Assembly (NCBI RefSeq): GCF_026914265.1
Contig: NC_069135.1
Span: 38,018,946 to 38,082,945, forward strand
Reading direction: 5' to 3'
Origin: Mya arenaria
Lineage: Eukaryota > Mollusca > Bivalvia > Myida > Myidae
Length of the DNA: 64,000 nt
The stretch's first letter is position 1. Each line of letters begins with the position of its first letter. The position numbers and the translations under genes are program-made. Below are positions 1 through 8,945 of the stretch, piece after piece. The notes under the pieces were generated by a model. It was not told the DNA's origin and did not search any database. It was given only the letters and a program-made list of their open reading frames with translations.

Positions 1-572
1 AGAAGACGGGCGTTTAATTTATTATCAGATAAGATGTTAGGGTTGAAATGTGCCTTGATAAGGTCTTCTCCAACCTGATAGATGACCTCCACGTGGTTGG
101 TGCTCATCAGGACAGAGGTGATTGAGTGCTCAGTGTTTTTTCTTTTTAGCGCAGGTTTCAAGTGTGACCAATGTCCTTCCCATACTCTGGAGGTGTTGTG
201 GGAAATTGCCATCTTGGAGATAAGGGAGCGCATGAGGATGGCCTCTTCGGACGAGTACTCTGTTGCAGGTTCAATGGAGAGGAATGTTTTAGGATTGGTG
301 CAGCAGTAGGCGAGATTTGATGTTGCTAGAAGTTTTGGGGGGATGGAGGAATGTTGGTGTGAATGCTGGCCCCGGATGTGCCGTCGTAGATCATGTGGAT
401 ATTTGAATTCATTAGGAGAGGAACAGCACCAAGGACACATATATCTCAACCGTTGGTGGTCAGTTTTACTGATGTGGTTTTGTAGCTCTCGCTTATTCGC
501 GAACAAATTGTCGCATACTTCACATTTCCAGTCTGCAATAGAAGAAGAGGAGTCTGGTTGAGTATCACATAC
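1..572 (-). CDS. partial C2H2 zinc-finger protein exon, runs off left edge
   Basis: On the minus strand the frame is open from an in-frame stop at 573-575 down to base 1. It encodes a C2H2 finger (WKCEVC, then a His pair ending ISKTDH) followed by a second finger-like segment (MCPWCCSS, then DLRRHIRGQH). The rest, toward base 1, is a non-repetitive region without a recognised domain. A strong 3' splice site, a pyrimidine run ending TATTGCAG at 533-540, precedes the first finger, so the real exon probably starts at 532. Zinc-finger proteins of this kind usually bind nucleic acid, but the target cannot be read here. It lies about 700 bp downstream of the retrotransposon pol on the same strand and could be a host exon or a third reading frame of that element. 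No start codon is visible, so the N-terminus must come from another exon. Confidence 0.6.
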
Positions 573-575
573 TCA

Positions 576-1277
576 GAACTCAATATACATTAGCAAATCT
601 CCCAACTGTCCACCATGTCCAACACTTAGATAAATGCATTTCTTTCAACATCGTATGTCGAAAACACTAATATAACGCGGTCACGGTTGATCAGGCCGTT
701 CTTCCTACAAATGTCGGGTGCACCCTATAACAGGAACCTCGCAGGTTCAAATAAAACTCGACGATGTTGTTAATAATTTTATCTCTCTAATAAGTGTCAA
801 TCCGCAGATTAAGGACATGTGCTTCACTTGACCAGCAAGTGGAATGTTTTTGGTTTGTTTTCGCTTTCTATTAAATGACGATTGTGGTTCAAACCAAACC
901 AGACACCTCTGTACTTCTTGTGTTTGATAATGTGCCTTCAAGTGTATATCTCCTCTTTGTGAATAATTCATGTGAAACAGTGTTGTGATTCTATATGCTG
1001 TGGTGTCTACCATATTATCAATTTATTTTTATACAAATGTACATACACTGTATATACGTGGTGCAATCTCAATTGTCTTTATAATGTAGCAATATTATGT
1101 ACATGTATGGGTTCTAATATCCCCGTTGTGCAGTGTTATGATGTTGTTCAGCAGGCTTATTTCCCTGAACAATCGACAGTGTAATAAAAACGAACAGCTT
1201 TACGCATTAAGCATTTATTTACAATTATCTATAGGAATGGCGTATTAACCCTGCCTATATTTCTTTTAGCATAACAA
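576..1277. other. spacer between pol and the zinc-finger exon
   Basis: AT-rich sequence with no convincing exon. It was compared by eye with the retrotransposon LTR at 6488-7100 and no similarity was seen, so the expected 3' LTR is not here. Confidence 0.5.
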
Positions 1278-4200
1278 TTATATTTTCAGCCATGCAGGTT
1301 TATGTGAACCCCGGTACAATCTCAGACGGTCTATGTGAAAGGGTCTGGCCAGGGACCGCTGTGATGTTTTCACGAAGTACACCAAGTCGTCAATTTTCCC
1401 TGTCACCAGACATGGGCCTTTCCACTGGGGTGAAAGCTTACTACAAACCCCGACTCGCTTTCGCTTGTCAAACAGCCAAACCGCATCCCCTTTGATGAAA
1501 GCGCGACGTTTTGCAGTAAGGTCATAGTGACGCTTCCGATATTGCGCTTTGACACGTAAAGTCGTCTGTGCCATCTTGTGAATGGTTTCAAGTTCATTGT
1601 GGAGAGCTGAAACATATTCGTTATAAGAGCCACATGGCTCATCAGTGTCAGGTGGCAACCCAACACTGGCTTGAAGAGGGAGAATTATTTCCCTCCCAAA
1701 AACCATCTTATTTGGGGTCACCCCAGTGCTGGCATTCGTAGAGGAACGGTATGCCAACATTACTTGTGGCAGAAATTCATCCCAATTTCGCTGATTTTTA
1801 TCACAGTACATTGTAAGCATTACGGCAAGAGTGCGGTTGAAACGCTCAACATTACCATTTGATTGTGGGTGTTGTGATGTGGATTTTGTGTGATGTATTT
1901 GAAGAAGTTCAAACATGTCAGAGAAAAGCTTTGACGTGAAGTTTGTTCCTAGATCAGAGTGTACTTGCAAAGGGACCCCAAAACGGCTGACATATACATC
2001 AACAAAAGCTTTTGCAACAGTTTCCGCCTCTTGATTGGCAATTGGGATGGCTTCTGTCCATCTTGTGAAACAATCACATACCACAAGCACATAGCAGTTG
2101 CCTTTGCTGCTTTTGGGGAGTGGCCCAAAGATGTCAATTGCCACACGCTCATTTGGTCCTGAAACTCCAGCGACGCCAAGCGGTGACTTTGTTGGTTTCG
2201 ATGGTTTGCGAGACGAACATAAATCACATTTGTTGCAATAATCCTGCACATCGTCCTTCATACCAGACCAATAAAATGTTTGGCGTAAACGTTCGAGAGT
2301 TTTGTTTACGCCAAGATGTGCAGCTGACGGAATGTCATGACTGTATAAAAACACTTCGGCTTTGTGACTGTCTGGCACAACTATTTGACGGTGACTTTTG
2401 TTGCTGTCATCATACCAAATTCGATACAATATGCCATTCTGAATTTCTAGTCGGTCCCACATACGCCAAAGGGTTTTGACCACTGCTGACTTGTCACTAA
2501 CAGATGACCAGTCCGGTTTTGAATTGGCTTCCATTGCTTGGATTATGTAGCAAAGTGAAGTATCATTTGATTGGGAACAGGAAATGTCACTTGATGACCA
2601 ATTGGGAATTTGGGCCATAGTTGGTTTTAGTGTTGTGTTGTTCCGGACACTCGATCTAGTCACTACACGGGCAGCAGGTATATGTGGGGAGGTTAAGGGT
2701 TCAAGAACTTGCGTAACATCAGAAATATCAGATGGATCATCAGAACATGAATCGTGTTCTTCTTCGTTCCCACCTTGTTGTTTTGCGCACTTTGTACAGG
2801 GTGCTCTTGACAGCGCGTCTGCATTTCGGTGTTGTAGCCCTGGACGATGTGCTACTGTGAGCGTATACGTATCTAGCTCTTCGAGCCATCTAGCCACTTG
2901 GCCAGTGGGTTTCTTCAAATTTCTCATCCAACTAACTGCTGCATTGTCAGTGCGGAGCAAAACTGGCTGACCATATAAGTATGAGTGGAAAGCTTTAAGT
3001 GCATTTACCACAGCCAGGAGTTCTTTACGAGTGACACAATAAGACTTCTCATGACTATTGAGGCTCTTACTATAGTAAGCGATGACAACTTCTTGACCAT
3101 TTTGACATTGTGATAGGACAGCCCCAGTAGCCATATCACTTGCATCAGTGTCAAGAATGAAACTTTTACCGGCAACAGGGTAACCAAGAATTGGAGATGT
3201 TGTGAGAGCAGTCTTCAGCCTCTCGAAAGCTTGTTGACATTCATCAGACCACTGGAACTTAACTCCCTTATTTGATATTTTGTGTAACGGTTTGGCAATT
3301 GCTGCGAAACCACCGACAAATCGACGATAGTAGGAACAGAGTCCTAGAAAGCTTTTAACTTCCTTAGCAGATCGTGGTGTTGGCCAATCTTTAACCGCTG
3401 AAACCTTTTCTGGATCTGTAGCAATACCAGTCTCAGATACTATGTGTCCCAAGAACTTGACCTTTTGTTGAAAGAACACACATTTCGATGGCTTGCACTT
3501 TAGGCATGCTTCTTGTAGGCGCAAGAAAATGCGTTCAATACGTTCAAGTCCCTCTTGCACAGTTTTGCAAGGGACAATGATGTCGTCCATGTAAAGCAGA
3601 CAATCAACCCATTGAATACCTCGTAAGACGTTCTCCATTAGTCTTTCAAAGGTGGACGGAGCATTGACGAGGCCGAAACTCATTATCGTAAATTGGTACA
3701 GCCCCATCGTTGTTGAAAAAGCTGTTTTCTGTTTGTCATGCTCGTCCATAGCCACCTGCCAATACCCTGAGTTTAAATCCATAGATGAGAAGAACTTTGA
3801 CCCTGAAAGAGCATCAATACAGTCGTCAACTCTCGGGAGGGGATAGGCGTCTTTTATCGTGACTTCATTGAGTTTGCGGTAGTCAACACAGAACCTGGGA
3901 CTACCGTCTTTCTTTGTTACTAGCACTACCGGCGATGCCCATGGGCTTGAGGATGGTTCAATAATGCCACGTTTGAGCATTTTATCAATCTCCTCCTTTT
4001 CAGTCGTTCGCTTTCCTATTGGAAGTCGACGAGGTGGTTGTCTAATGGGTGCTGCGTTGCCTGTATTAATGGTGTGCTGGACAAGATTAGTTCGGCCTAT
4101 ATCTTCAGATGATCTTGAAAAAACATTTTGATATTTTGTGAGTAACTGTACAAAATCAACCTTTTCATCTTCATTTAGATGAATTGAGCTTCTCTCATAC

Positions 4201-5027
4201 ATATCAATGAGATGAGGAGGTAGCGTGTCACCATTTACTTGTTCTTGCGCAACAGCAATACGATATGTCTCTTTGTCAGGGTCAACAAACGACTCGCATG
4301 TACCCAAGTTGGTGTTTTTATGGACGGTAACAGGAGAAGTTCCGTAATTAAGCATTGTAAGAACAGGTTCACTGGATGTATCAACGATACCACCTATGAT
4401 GCAAATTTCTTGCTTAGCCATGAGATGAAATGATGGCTCAACATACCCTGGTGTTGTCAGATGTTCCTTTTGCGGTATTTTAACGGGTACCATCATTTTC
4501 GAATGAGGTGGGAGTTTCACAGTTTGTTGGAGCTCAACACGACAAACTTGATTAGCTCGACCGCCAGTCCAAAGAGGGACGATGTTGTCACCCATGACAA
4601 GACATGAGCGTTTGTAATTGATACTTTCTACATGAGAACGTAGAAAGTCCTGACCAAGAATACCATCTGCTTCAATACCACATACAACAAAGGATTTATC
4701 TATACGCTCTACGCCCATTTGTACTACAAGATTAACAGAGCCAGTGACACTGATTGATTGCCCATTGACAGATTTAAGACAGTTTTCCATAGGACGAAGT
4801 TGAAAAATTTGCTGTGAACCCAGCTTCTTGAGTGTGTTTTCTGATAGAAGAGATGTAGTGGCTCCGCAGTCAATTAGAAAATTGATTTCTGTAGGACCAA
4901 CATTGCAAGTAACATAAAACCCATTATCATGTTCATTGAATTGTGAACCAGAGCGAGCAGTATGCACCTCTTCTGTTTTCACATTTGTTTCAGGCCTTTG
5001 TGTAAGAAACGTCGACTCTTGGCCCAT
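1278..5027 (-). CDS. pol: pol polyprotein (protease, reverse transcriptase, RNase H, integrase)
   Basis: Counting from the ATG at 5027 the protein has 1249 residues. The retropepsin region (about 30-150) has the motif IDCGATTSLLS, where families usually have D[ST]G. The reverse transcriptase (about 330-530) shows FCVDYRKLN, SMDLNSGYWQ and the catalytic LYMDD. RNase H (about 620-740) shows DTDAS, KELLAVV, RTDNAA and NADALSR. Integrase has an HHCC finger (HDIPSAAH, then CNKCDLC), a DDE core (AIDIFGP, HSDLGTNF, NVERFNR) and a C-terminal GPY/F-like stretch near SPQWKGP. It should cut the polyprotein, copy the RNA into DNA and insert it. The pol frame is open back to about 5059, overlapping the end of gag in the -1 frame, so a Gag-Pol fusion is more likely than initiation at 5027. 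No stops or frameshifts were seen. Confidence 0.93.
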   Translation of the reverse strand: MGQESTFLTQRPETNVKTEEVHTARSGSQFNEHDNGFYVTCNVGPTEINFLIDCGATTSLLSENTLKKLGSQQIFQLRPMENCLKSVNGQSISVTGSVNLVVQMGVERIDKSFVVCGIEADGILGQDFLRSHVESINYKRSCLVMGDNIVPLWTGGRANQVCRVELQQTVKLPPHSKMMVPVKIPQKEHLTTPGYVEPSFHLMAKQEICIIGGIVDTSSEPVLTMLNYGTSPVTVHKNTNLGTCESFVDPDKETYRIAVAQEQVNGDTLPPHLIDMYERSSIHLNEDEKVDFVQLLTKYQNVFSRSSEDIGRTNLVQHTINTGNAAPIRQPPRRLPIGKRTTEKEEIDKMLKRGIIEPSSSPWASPVVLVTKKDGSPRFCVDYRKLNEVTIKDAYPLPRVDDCIDALSGSKFFSSMDLNSGYWQVAMDEHDKQKTAFSTTMGLYQFTIMSFGLVNAPSTFERLMENVLRGIQWVDCLLYMDDIIVPCKTVQEGLERIERIFLRLQEACLKCKPSKCVFFQQKVKFLGHIVSETGIATDPEKVSAVKDWPTPRSAKEVKSFLGLCSYYRRFVGGFAAIAKPLHKISNKGVKFQWSDECQQAFERLKTALTTSPILGYPVAGKSFILDTDASDMATGAVLSQCQNGQEVVIAYYSKSLNSHEKSYCVTRKELLAVVNALKAFHSYLYGQPVLLRTDNAAVSWMRNLKKPTGQVARWLEELDTYTLTVAHRPGLQHRNADALSRAPCTKCAKQQGGNEEEHDSCSDDPSDISDVTQVLEPLTSPHIPAARVVTRSSVRNNTTLKPTMAQIPNWSSSDISCSQSNDTSLCYIIQAMEANSKPDWSSVSDKSAVVKTLWRMWDRLEIQNGILYRIWYDDSNKSHRQIVVPDSHKAEVFLYSHDIPSAAHLGVNKTLERLRQTFYWSGMKDDVQDYCNKCDLCSSRKPSKPTKSPLGVAGVSGPNERVAIDIFGPLPKSSKGNCYVLVVCDCFTRWTEAIPIANQEAETVAKAFVDVYVSRFGVPLQVHSDLGTNFTSKLFSDMFELLQIHHTKSTSQHPQSNGNVERFNRTLAVMLTMYCDKNQRNWDEFLPQVMLAYRSSTNASTGVTPNKMVFGREIILPLQASVGLPPDTDEPCGSYNEYVSALHNELETIHKMAQTTLRVKAQYRKRHYDLTAKRRAFIKGDAVWLFDKRKRVGVCSKLSPQWKGPCLVTGKIDDLVYFVKTSQRSLARPFHIDRLRLYRGSHKPAWLKI

Positions 5028-5041
5028 AGTGTCGACGCGAA

Positions 5042-6256
5042 CTAGTTTTCCTGATTGTTATATGTGCGCCTTGACACATCGTTTGAGTGTTGTGATCTAT
5101 ACATGTTTGTGTCATTAGAATGTTGTCTTTGTGGATAGTTTGCTTGTACCCGACGGGGATTAGCTGTATACTGTGACCTGTTTCTAGCCTTCCTGTTTTG
5201 GGGACATGTCGCCCACAGATGATCAGGCATATTGCAGCCAAAACACAGTCTTTGTGTATTTGTTTGTGTGTGACTGGAGTTATTCTCAAGCTTATCAAGA
5301 CGTGTTGCTATTTGTTTAAGTGTGGTTTCTATCCCATTATCAACATCAACTGCTCGGATATGTGGTAGATGTGTACCCACTATAGACTCATAACGTTCTA
5401 TGACTGTTACGGCCTCATTTGTTGTGGTACAGTTGTGATCAATGCATCTACACTTCATTTCAATTGAAATAAGTTTGTAAAGTTGGTTCAGTGAGAGACG
5501 CTCTTGAGATTGGTGGTCAAAATCAGTGTATGCTTTTTGGGCAAGTTGACGGAGATCATCAGCCAGAGAAGAAATGCTTTCTCCTTTTTGTCTGTGTCGA
5601 CTTTCAAATTTATTTAACCATGAATATTGATGGTTCCCATTGGTGCCGAACCTCTCTGATAGCCTTGAAGACAATGTGTGATAATCACGACGCTCGTGTT
5701 CGGTCAAAGACATATAGTAATTTCGGGCAATGCCGCGCAAGTTTGATGCTAACATCAATACTTTAGTGCGATTATCCCAACGAGAAAGCTCGGCGCAATC
5801 TTCAAAGTGTGATGCATACACTTCGAAACTTAGTGACCCGTCATAGGTGTCTGGTTTGATTGAGAATTTTTGCGCGTGCATCATTGGTGTCGAACGGGGT
5901 GCGAAATCGCCGCGATTTGAATACGAGTTATCAGTATGCACGGCATACTCATTAGCGTTATTCGTACACTGATCATAAACATTTCTATCAGATTTGAGAT
6001 GCACGTGACGTCTGTCGTCGGTATGCTGAGGGGTACTGTGTGCATTCATAATTTCACTTGCCGGCATCGACGGGCCGGTTCTTGACCGGACGTTGCTACT
6101 TAGCGCTTCTGAATTTGAACGATGATCACGCTCGTGTTGGATGCTAGACATATCAATGAGATTGTCATTTTCCTGAGAATTTGCGGTGTGATCATTATCT
6201 TGAATAAGATCTACATTATCAAATGAAATCTCAGGGTCAGGTGATGACGTAGCCAT
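5042..6256 (-). CDS. gag: gag structural protein with one zinc knuckle
   Basis: A 404-residue protein starting at the first ATG after the leader (MATSSPDPEIS). The middle (about 130-290) has the look of a Ty3-type capsid, with FSIKPDTYDG, FEVYASHFEDCAEL, LASNLRGIARNYY and DDLRQLAQKAY. Near the C-terminus is a CCHC zinc knuckle (CFGCNMPDHLWATC, C-x2-C-x4-H-x4-C), then a basic Asn/Arg/Gln-rich tail. Gag would form the particle shell and bind the element's RNA. The N-terminal 120 residues are hydrophilic and unrecognised. The stop TAG (5042-5044) comes directly after a slippery-looking heptamer leading into pol. Confidence 0.9.
   Translation of the reverse strand: MATSSPDPEISFDNVDLIQDNDHTANSQENDNLIDMSSIQHERDHRSNSEALSSNVRSRTGPSMPASEIMNAHSTPQHTDDRRHVHLKSDRNVYDQCTNNANEYAVHTDNSYSNRGDFAPRSTPMMHAQKFSIKPDTYDGSLSFEVYASHFEDCAELSRWDNRTKVLMLASNLRGIARNYYMSLTEHERRDYHTLSSRLSERFGTNGNHQYSWLNKFESRHRQKGESISSLADDLRQLAQKAYTDFDHQSQERLSLNQLYKLISIEMKCRCIDHNCTTTNEAVTVIERYESIVGTHLPHIRAVDVDNGIETTLKQIATRLDKLENNSSHTQTNTQRLCFGCNMPDHLWATCPQNRKARNRSQYTANPRRVQANYPQRQHSNDTNMYRSQHSNDVSRRTYNNQEN
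5045..5051 (-). other. putative -1 ribosomal frameshift site at the gag/pol junction
   Basis: On the minus strand GGAAAAC ends exactly at the gag TAG. Gag reads G GAA AAC TAG. A -1 slip places the ribosome on GGA AAA CTA, which is the pol frame and is open from about 5059. The heptamer resembles X XXY YYZ but its first triplet (GGA) is not uniform. No pseudoknot was tested. Confidence 0.5.
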
Positions 6257-6466
6257 TTTATTCTTCTCAACTACTGAACTAGAGTGGTGTATTAGTATGA
6301 AACAATATTAATCTATGATTAAAAGTTTAAATGTTGCTCTTTATTTCCTACTAGATCTATATTTCTCGTGTACTGAATTAATATCTCAATTTCATATACA
6401 CTCAATAAACGTATGAAACAGTGTCATTGTTGTTGTTCGTATCACACAGTTCTCATTTAATGAAAA

Positions 6467-6483
6467 CCGCACTTCTGACACCA
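6467..6483 (-). other. minus-strand primer-binding site, tRNA-Leu-like
   Basis: Four bases inside the LTR edge the minus strand reads TGGTGTCAGAAGTGCGG. It begins with TGG, the complement of a tRNA CCA end, and resembles leucine tRNA primer sites used by many Ty3/gypsy elements. Its position between LTR and gag fits. Confidence 0.75.
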
Positions 6484-6540
6484 AAATTGTAACATCCGTC
6501 TCATACGTTCAAAGTTAAATGATTATGAACTGTCGATGAT

Positions 6541-6652
6541 ATGTGGTGGATCACTGCTTACACCAAGTAGTTTACCCGGTGAGCCAAAGTATATCTGTGG
6601 TGAATCACTGCTTACACCAGGCAAAGTGCCTGGTGAGCCAAGGTATATGTAG
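6541..6652. repeat. two tandem stem-loop units inside the LTR
   Basis: Two adjacent copies of about 56 bp share 'tcactgcttacacca' and 'ggtgagccaa'. The second forms a perfect 9-bp stem (CACCAGGCA / TGCCTGGTG, 6615-6635) with a 3-base loop. The first keeps only the outer part of the stem. Confidence 0.6.
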
Positions 6653-7004
6653 TTTAATAATGATCAGTGATGAATATTCGAAAACGCAAGTCCGTTTCTC
6701 AATTAAACGTTATTTATTCAAGTTAATCTCAACTCCACAAAGCTAAGTCAATAATTACAATTGCGGACATGTTCAGTGGACAGTTGACGAGTTGATCAAT
6801 AGTTTAATAAAGTTAAGTTCAATGTAATTATAATGATTATTTATTCTTATATAATAATATGCGAGGTTCATTTACTTAATAAATGTGCGCGTTGATTTAA
6901 TTATAATACGTGTCAAAAGAATATACCTCGCATGTTTGTTTTCAAGATGTTGAAAATAGTTCAAGTTTCAGAAATGTCAACTGTCAAGCTCGAACTTGAC
7001 ACTT

Positions 7005-7012
7005 CTTATATA
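7005..7012 (-). promoter_or_regulatory. LTR TATA box
   Basis: The minus strand reads GGGTATATAAGAAG, a strong TATA box. It is placed to start transcription near 6980, upstream of the polyadenylation signals and the leader, as expected for U3. Confidence 0.6.
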
Positions 7013-7100
7013 CCCGCAAGATGCTGCAGCAATGCTGCAAGGCTTTTGATTGGTCTGCAGGGCTGCAGCTCACATTTGCAGGTGAGAAGAAGGTGCCAAG

Positions 7101-7729
7101 GCTCGAGTACAATAAAACAAGTAAATATGAAAAGTCTTGCAAGACATTCATAATAATAGATACATCAATCGATCGAGAATGACAAATTGCATCCTATTCG
7201 AACACTTAATTAAACAATCTAATTATAATGAAACAAATATCTTAATGCTGCAGAAATAATATTATCATTCATCCGCAAAATAGTGTCATAGCAACAATCG
7301 AATCAAATAGTGCGCTCGCAGCATTGTAATTGTAATCTGTAACATGAGCACATTTATATAAAACATTAATAATAAAATTATGCTTGAAACAATTTAACTT
7401 TACAATTCATACAGGAAAAGTTTACTCCAATGAATAAATATCTAATAAATATTACTGCGCTGTAACCCAACAGTTAAAATGGCGGACATATTTGTGACAG
7501 TCGTGTGTACTTCAAATTTATAAACGGGTTATACAGCTTCGATTCAAGGTATACTTATGGAATTTATATCTGAATTGAAATTGTAATTATCAACATATTC
7601 ATTTACTACAAGACTTCTGGAATACTCATAAAAGAAATGGAAAAACAGCGATAAGACAACAGAGTGTAAGTAAATTCGGATATCCGGACAATTGTTAAAA
7701 TATAAAGGGGGTTCAACATATTACAGTAT
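7101..7729. other. AT-rich spacer
   Basis: No exon, tandem array or recognised element is seen. It may include the outer part of the LTR. Confidence 0.4.
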
Positions 7730-8209
7730 ACACTTGATTCCTAAATATCATATCTGCTGATGTGGAATTAAATTTTAATATGTTTAAATACAAATGAACA
7801 ATTATTGGAACTAATTATTTCAACCCATGATTTCAGTACACCTAAAGTACCATAAAAGTAATAAAAAAAGATTTCTTTTATATAAATAAATGTTAAATAC
7901 AAAGATAAAAATTATGTCGCACAACAACAGAATGATCCAGTAATGCCCATTAATGTTTCTTAATCTTCTTCAACCAGAATTATCTTTGAACCAATATTAT
8001 TTCACGAGCACAATAAGTTAAATGCCTATGTTTGTATTGGAATATATGACATTAACTAGATAATTTGACTAGCCCTTCAAATCTACTTAAAAGAGTAATA
8101 AGTGGTCCCTTTTTTCAAAGGCTGACTAGAAACTTTCACTTGCACTTTAATTCTACTCAAATACGAGCAAAGTGGTCTATCATTTCAACAGAATTTACAA
8201 AGTATAATA

Positions 8210-8353
8210 TCAAGTCACATGCATTGACGTTGAGGTATTGTCTTCCTCGTCCTCAAGACTAGAACTAAGATTTGCAATGGTCTTGAGTATTTCACTTTTT
8301 ACGTCAGCAAACGATGTTCTCACTTCCGTGATGCCTTTGTTTCCATCAATGAT
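8210..8353 (-). CDS. terminal coding exon of an unrecognised minus-strand gene (D1 copy 1)
   Basis: A good acceptor (TATATTTTCAG at 8354-8364, minus strand) opens a phase-0 frame of 47 codons ending in TGA at 8210-8212. The sequence begins IIDGNKGITEVRTSFADVKS and ends in an acidic, Ser/Thr-rich tail (LEDEEDNTSTSMHVT). The frame is supported by a diverged paralogous copy at 44427-44510 with the same acceptor. The upstream exon at 12258-12341 ends in phase 0, so the two join in frame. The helical, charged character suggests a C-terminal coiled or linker segment. No domain is recognised and no function is proposed. Confidence 0.6.
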   Translation of the reverse strand: MIDGNKGITEVRTSFADVKSEILKTIANLSSSLEDEEDNTSTSMHVT

Positions 8354-8945
8354 CTGAAAATATACATATAAAGACTAGTGTGATAAAAAAATCATCAGAC
8401 TGTTCACTGAAGAGTTATTATTCACCATTGATGAATGATTATGCCAGATATTGTTTGCAATATGGTGAGTGTAAATGTTAACGTTGCTTAGCATGATAGT
8501 TTAGGGATTGAACTGGCAAACCTAAAGTTTAAACTTTTACGGCCATAAAACGCCACAGAGAAAGAGAAACCAGCAATTTAAATCTCGAGTACAGAAATCA
8601 TTTACTGATTTTTACCAAAGAAACTTCTATTCGATAAGATTTTAGAAATGTTATTGCACCAGTGAAACTTGAAACTCTAATTTCACTCAAAGACACAAAA
8701 TCAGAAATATTGCACTTTTATACTTAAAAGAATGTTGCAAAACGTACACCAAAACACCTAGATGACTTCCTAAAAACAGACTTATTTACATGGACTAAAT
8801 CAAAATTACTTTCAAAGGGGAAAAACATGGTTAACCTTTATGAATGTAAGTCACCTTTCGATGAAACTAAATTATCAAACAATAAAGTAAAATATTAAAA
8901 ACAGCAACATACATTTCACAAAACTTCATGCAAATTAGTTGATCA
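8354..8945. other. intron sequence between the terminal exon and the minisatellite
   Basis: AT-rich. It aligns with 44511-45240 in the other copy, where part of it is tandemly duplicated. No additional exon is seen. Confidence 0.5.

Larger units (their letters stand above)
1278..7100 (-). mobile_element. Ty3/gypsy LTR retrotransposon, intact gag and pol, 3' LTR not found
   Basis: Reading on the minus strand the element has an LTR with a promoter, a primer-binding site, gag, and pol in the order protease, reverse transcriptase, RNase H, integrase, which is the Ty3/gypsy order. Both reading frames are uninterrupted, suggesting a young insertion. The LTR edge next to the leader is clear (6488). 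The outer edge beyond the TATA box is not resolved, so 7100 is approximate. No second LTR was found between pol and the left end of the window, so the element is either 3'-truncated near 1278 or extends past base 1. The closest named relatives are probably the gypsy/Mag-type elements of bivalves; that assignment is an inference from domain style and the primer site. Confidence 0.85.
6488..7100 (-). repeat. 5' LTR of the Ty3/gypsy element (outer edge approximate)
   Basis: The inner edge ends in TGTTACA on the minus strand, immediately before the primer-binding site. It holds a TATA box (7005-7012), AATAAA polyadenylation signals (near 6713-6718 and 6840) and two tandem stem-loops (6541-6652). 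The outer boundary and a target-site duplication could not be fixed without the second LTR. Confidence 0.6.

Noticed and set aside
573..1277. 3' LTR of the gypsy element
   Set aside because: Compared by eye with 6488-7100 in the same orientation; no matching stretch, no polypurine tract and no TG start found.
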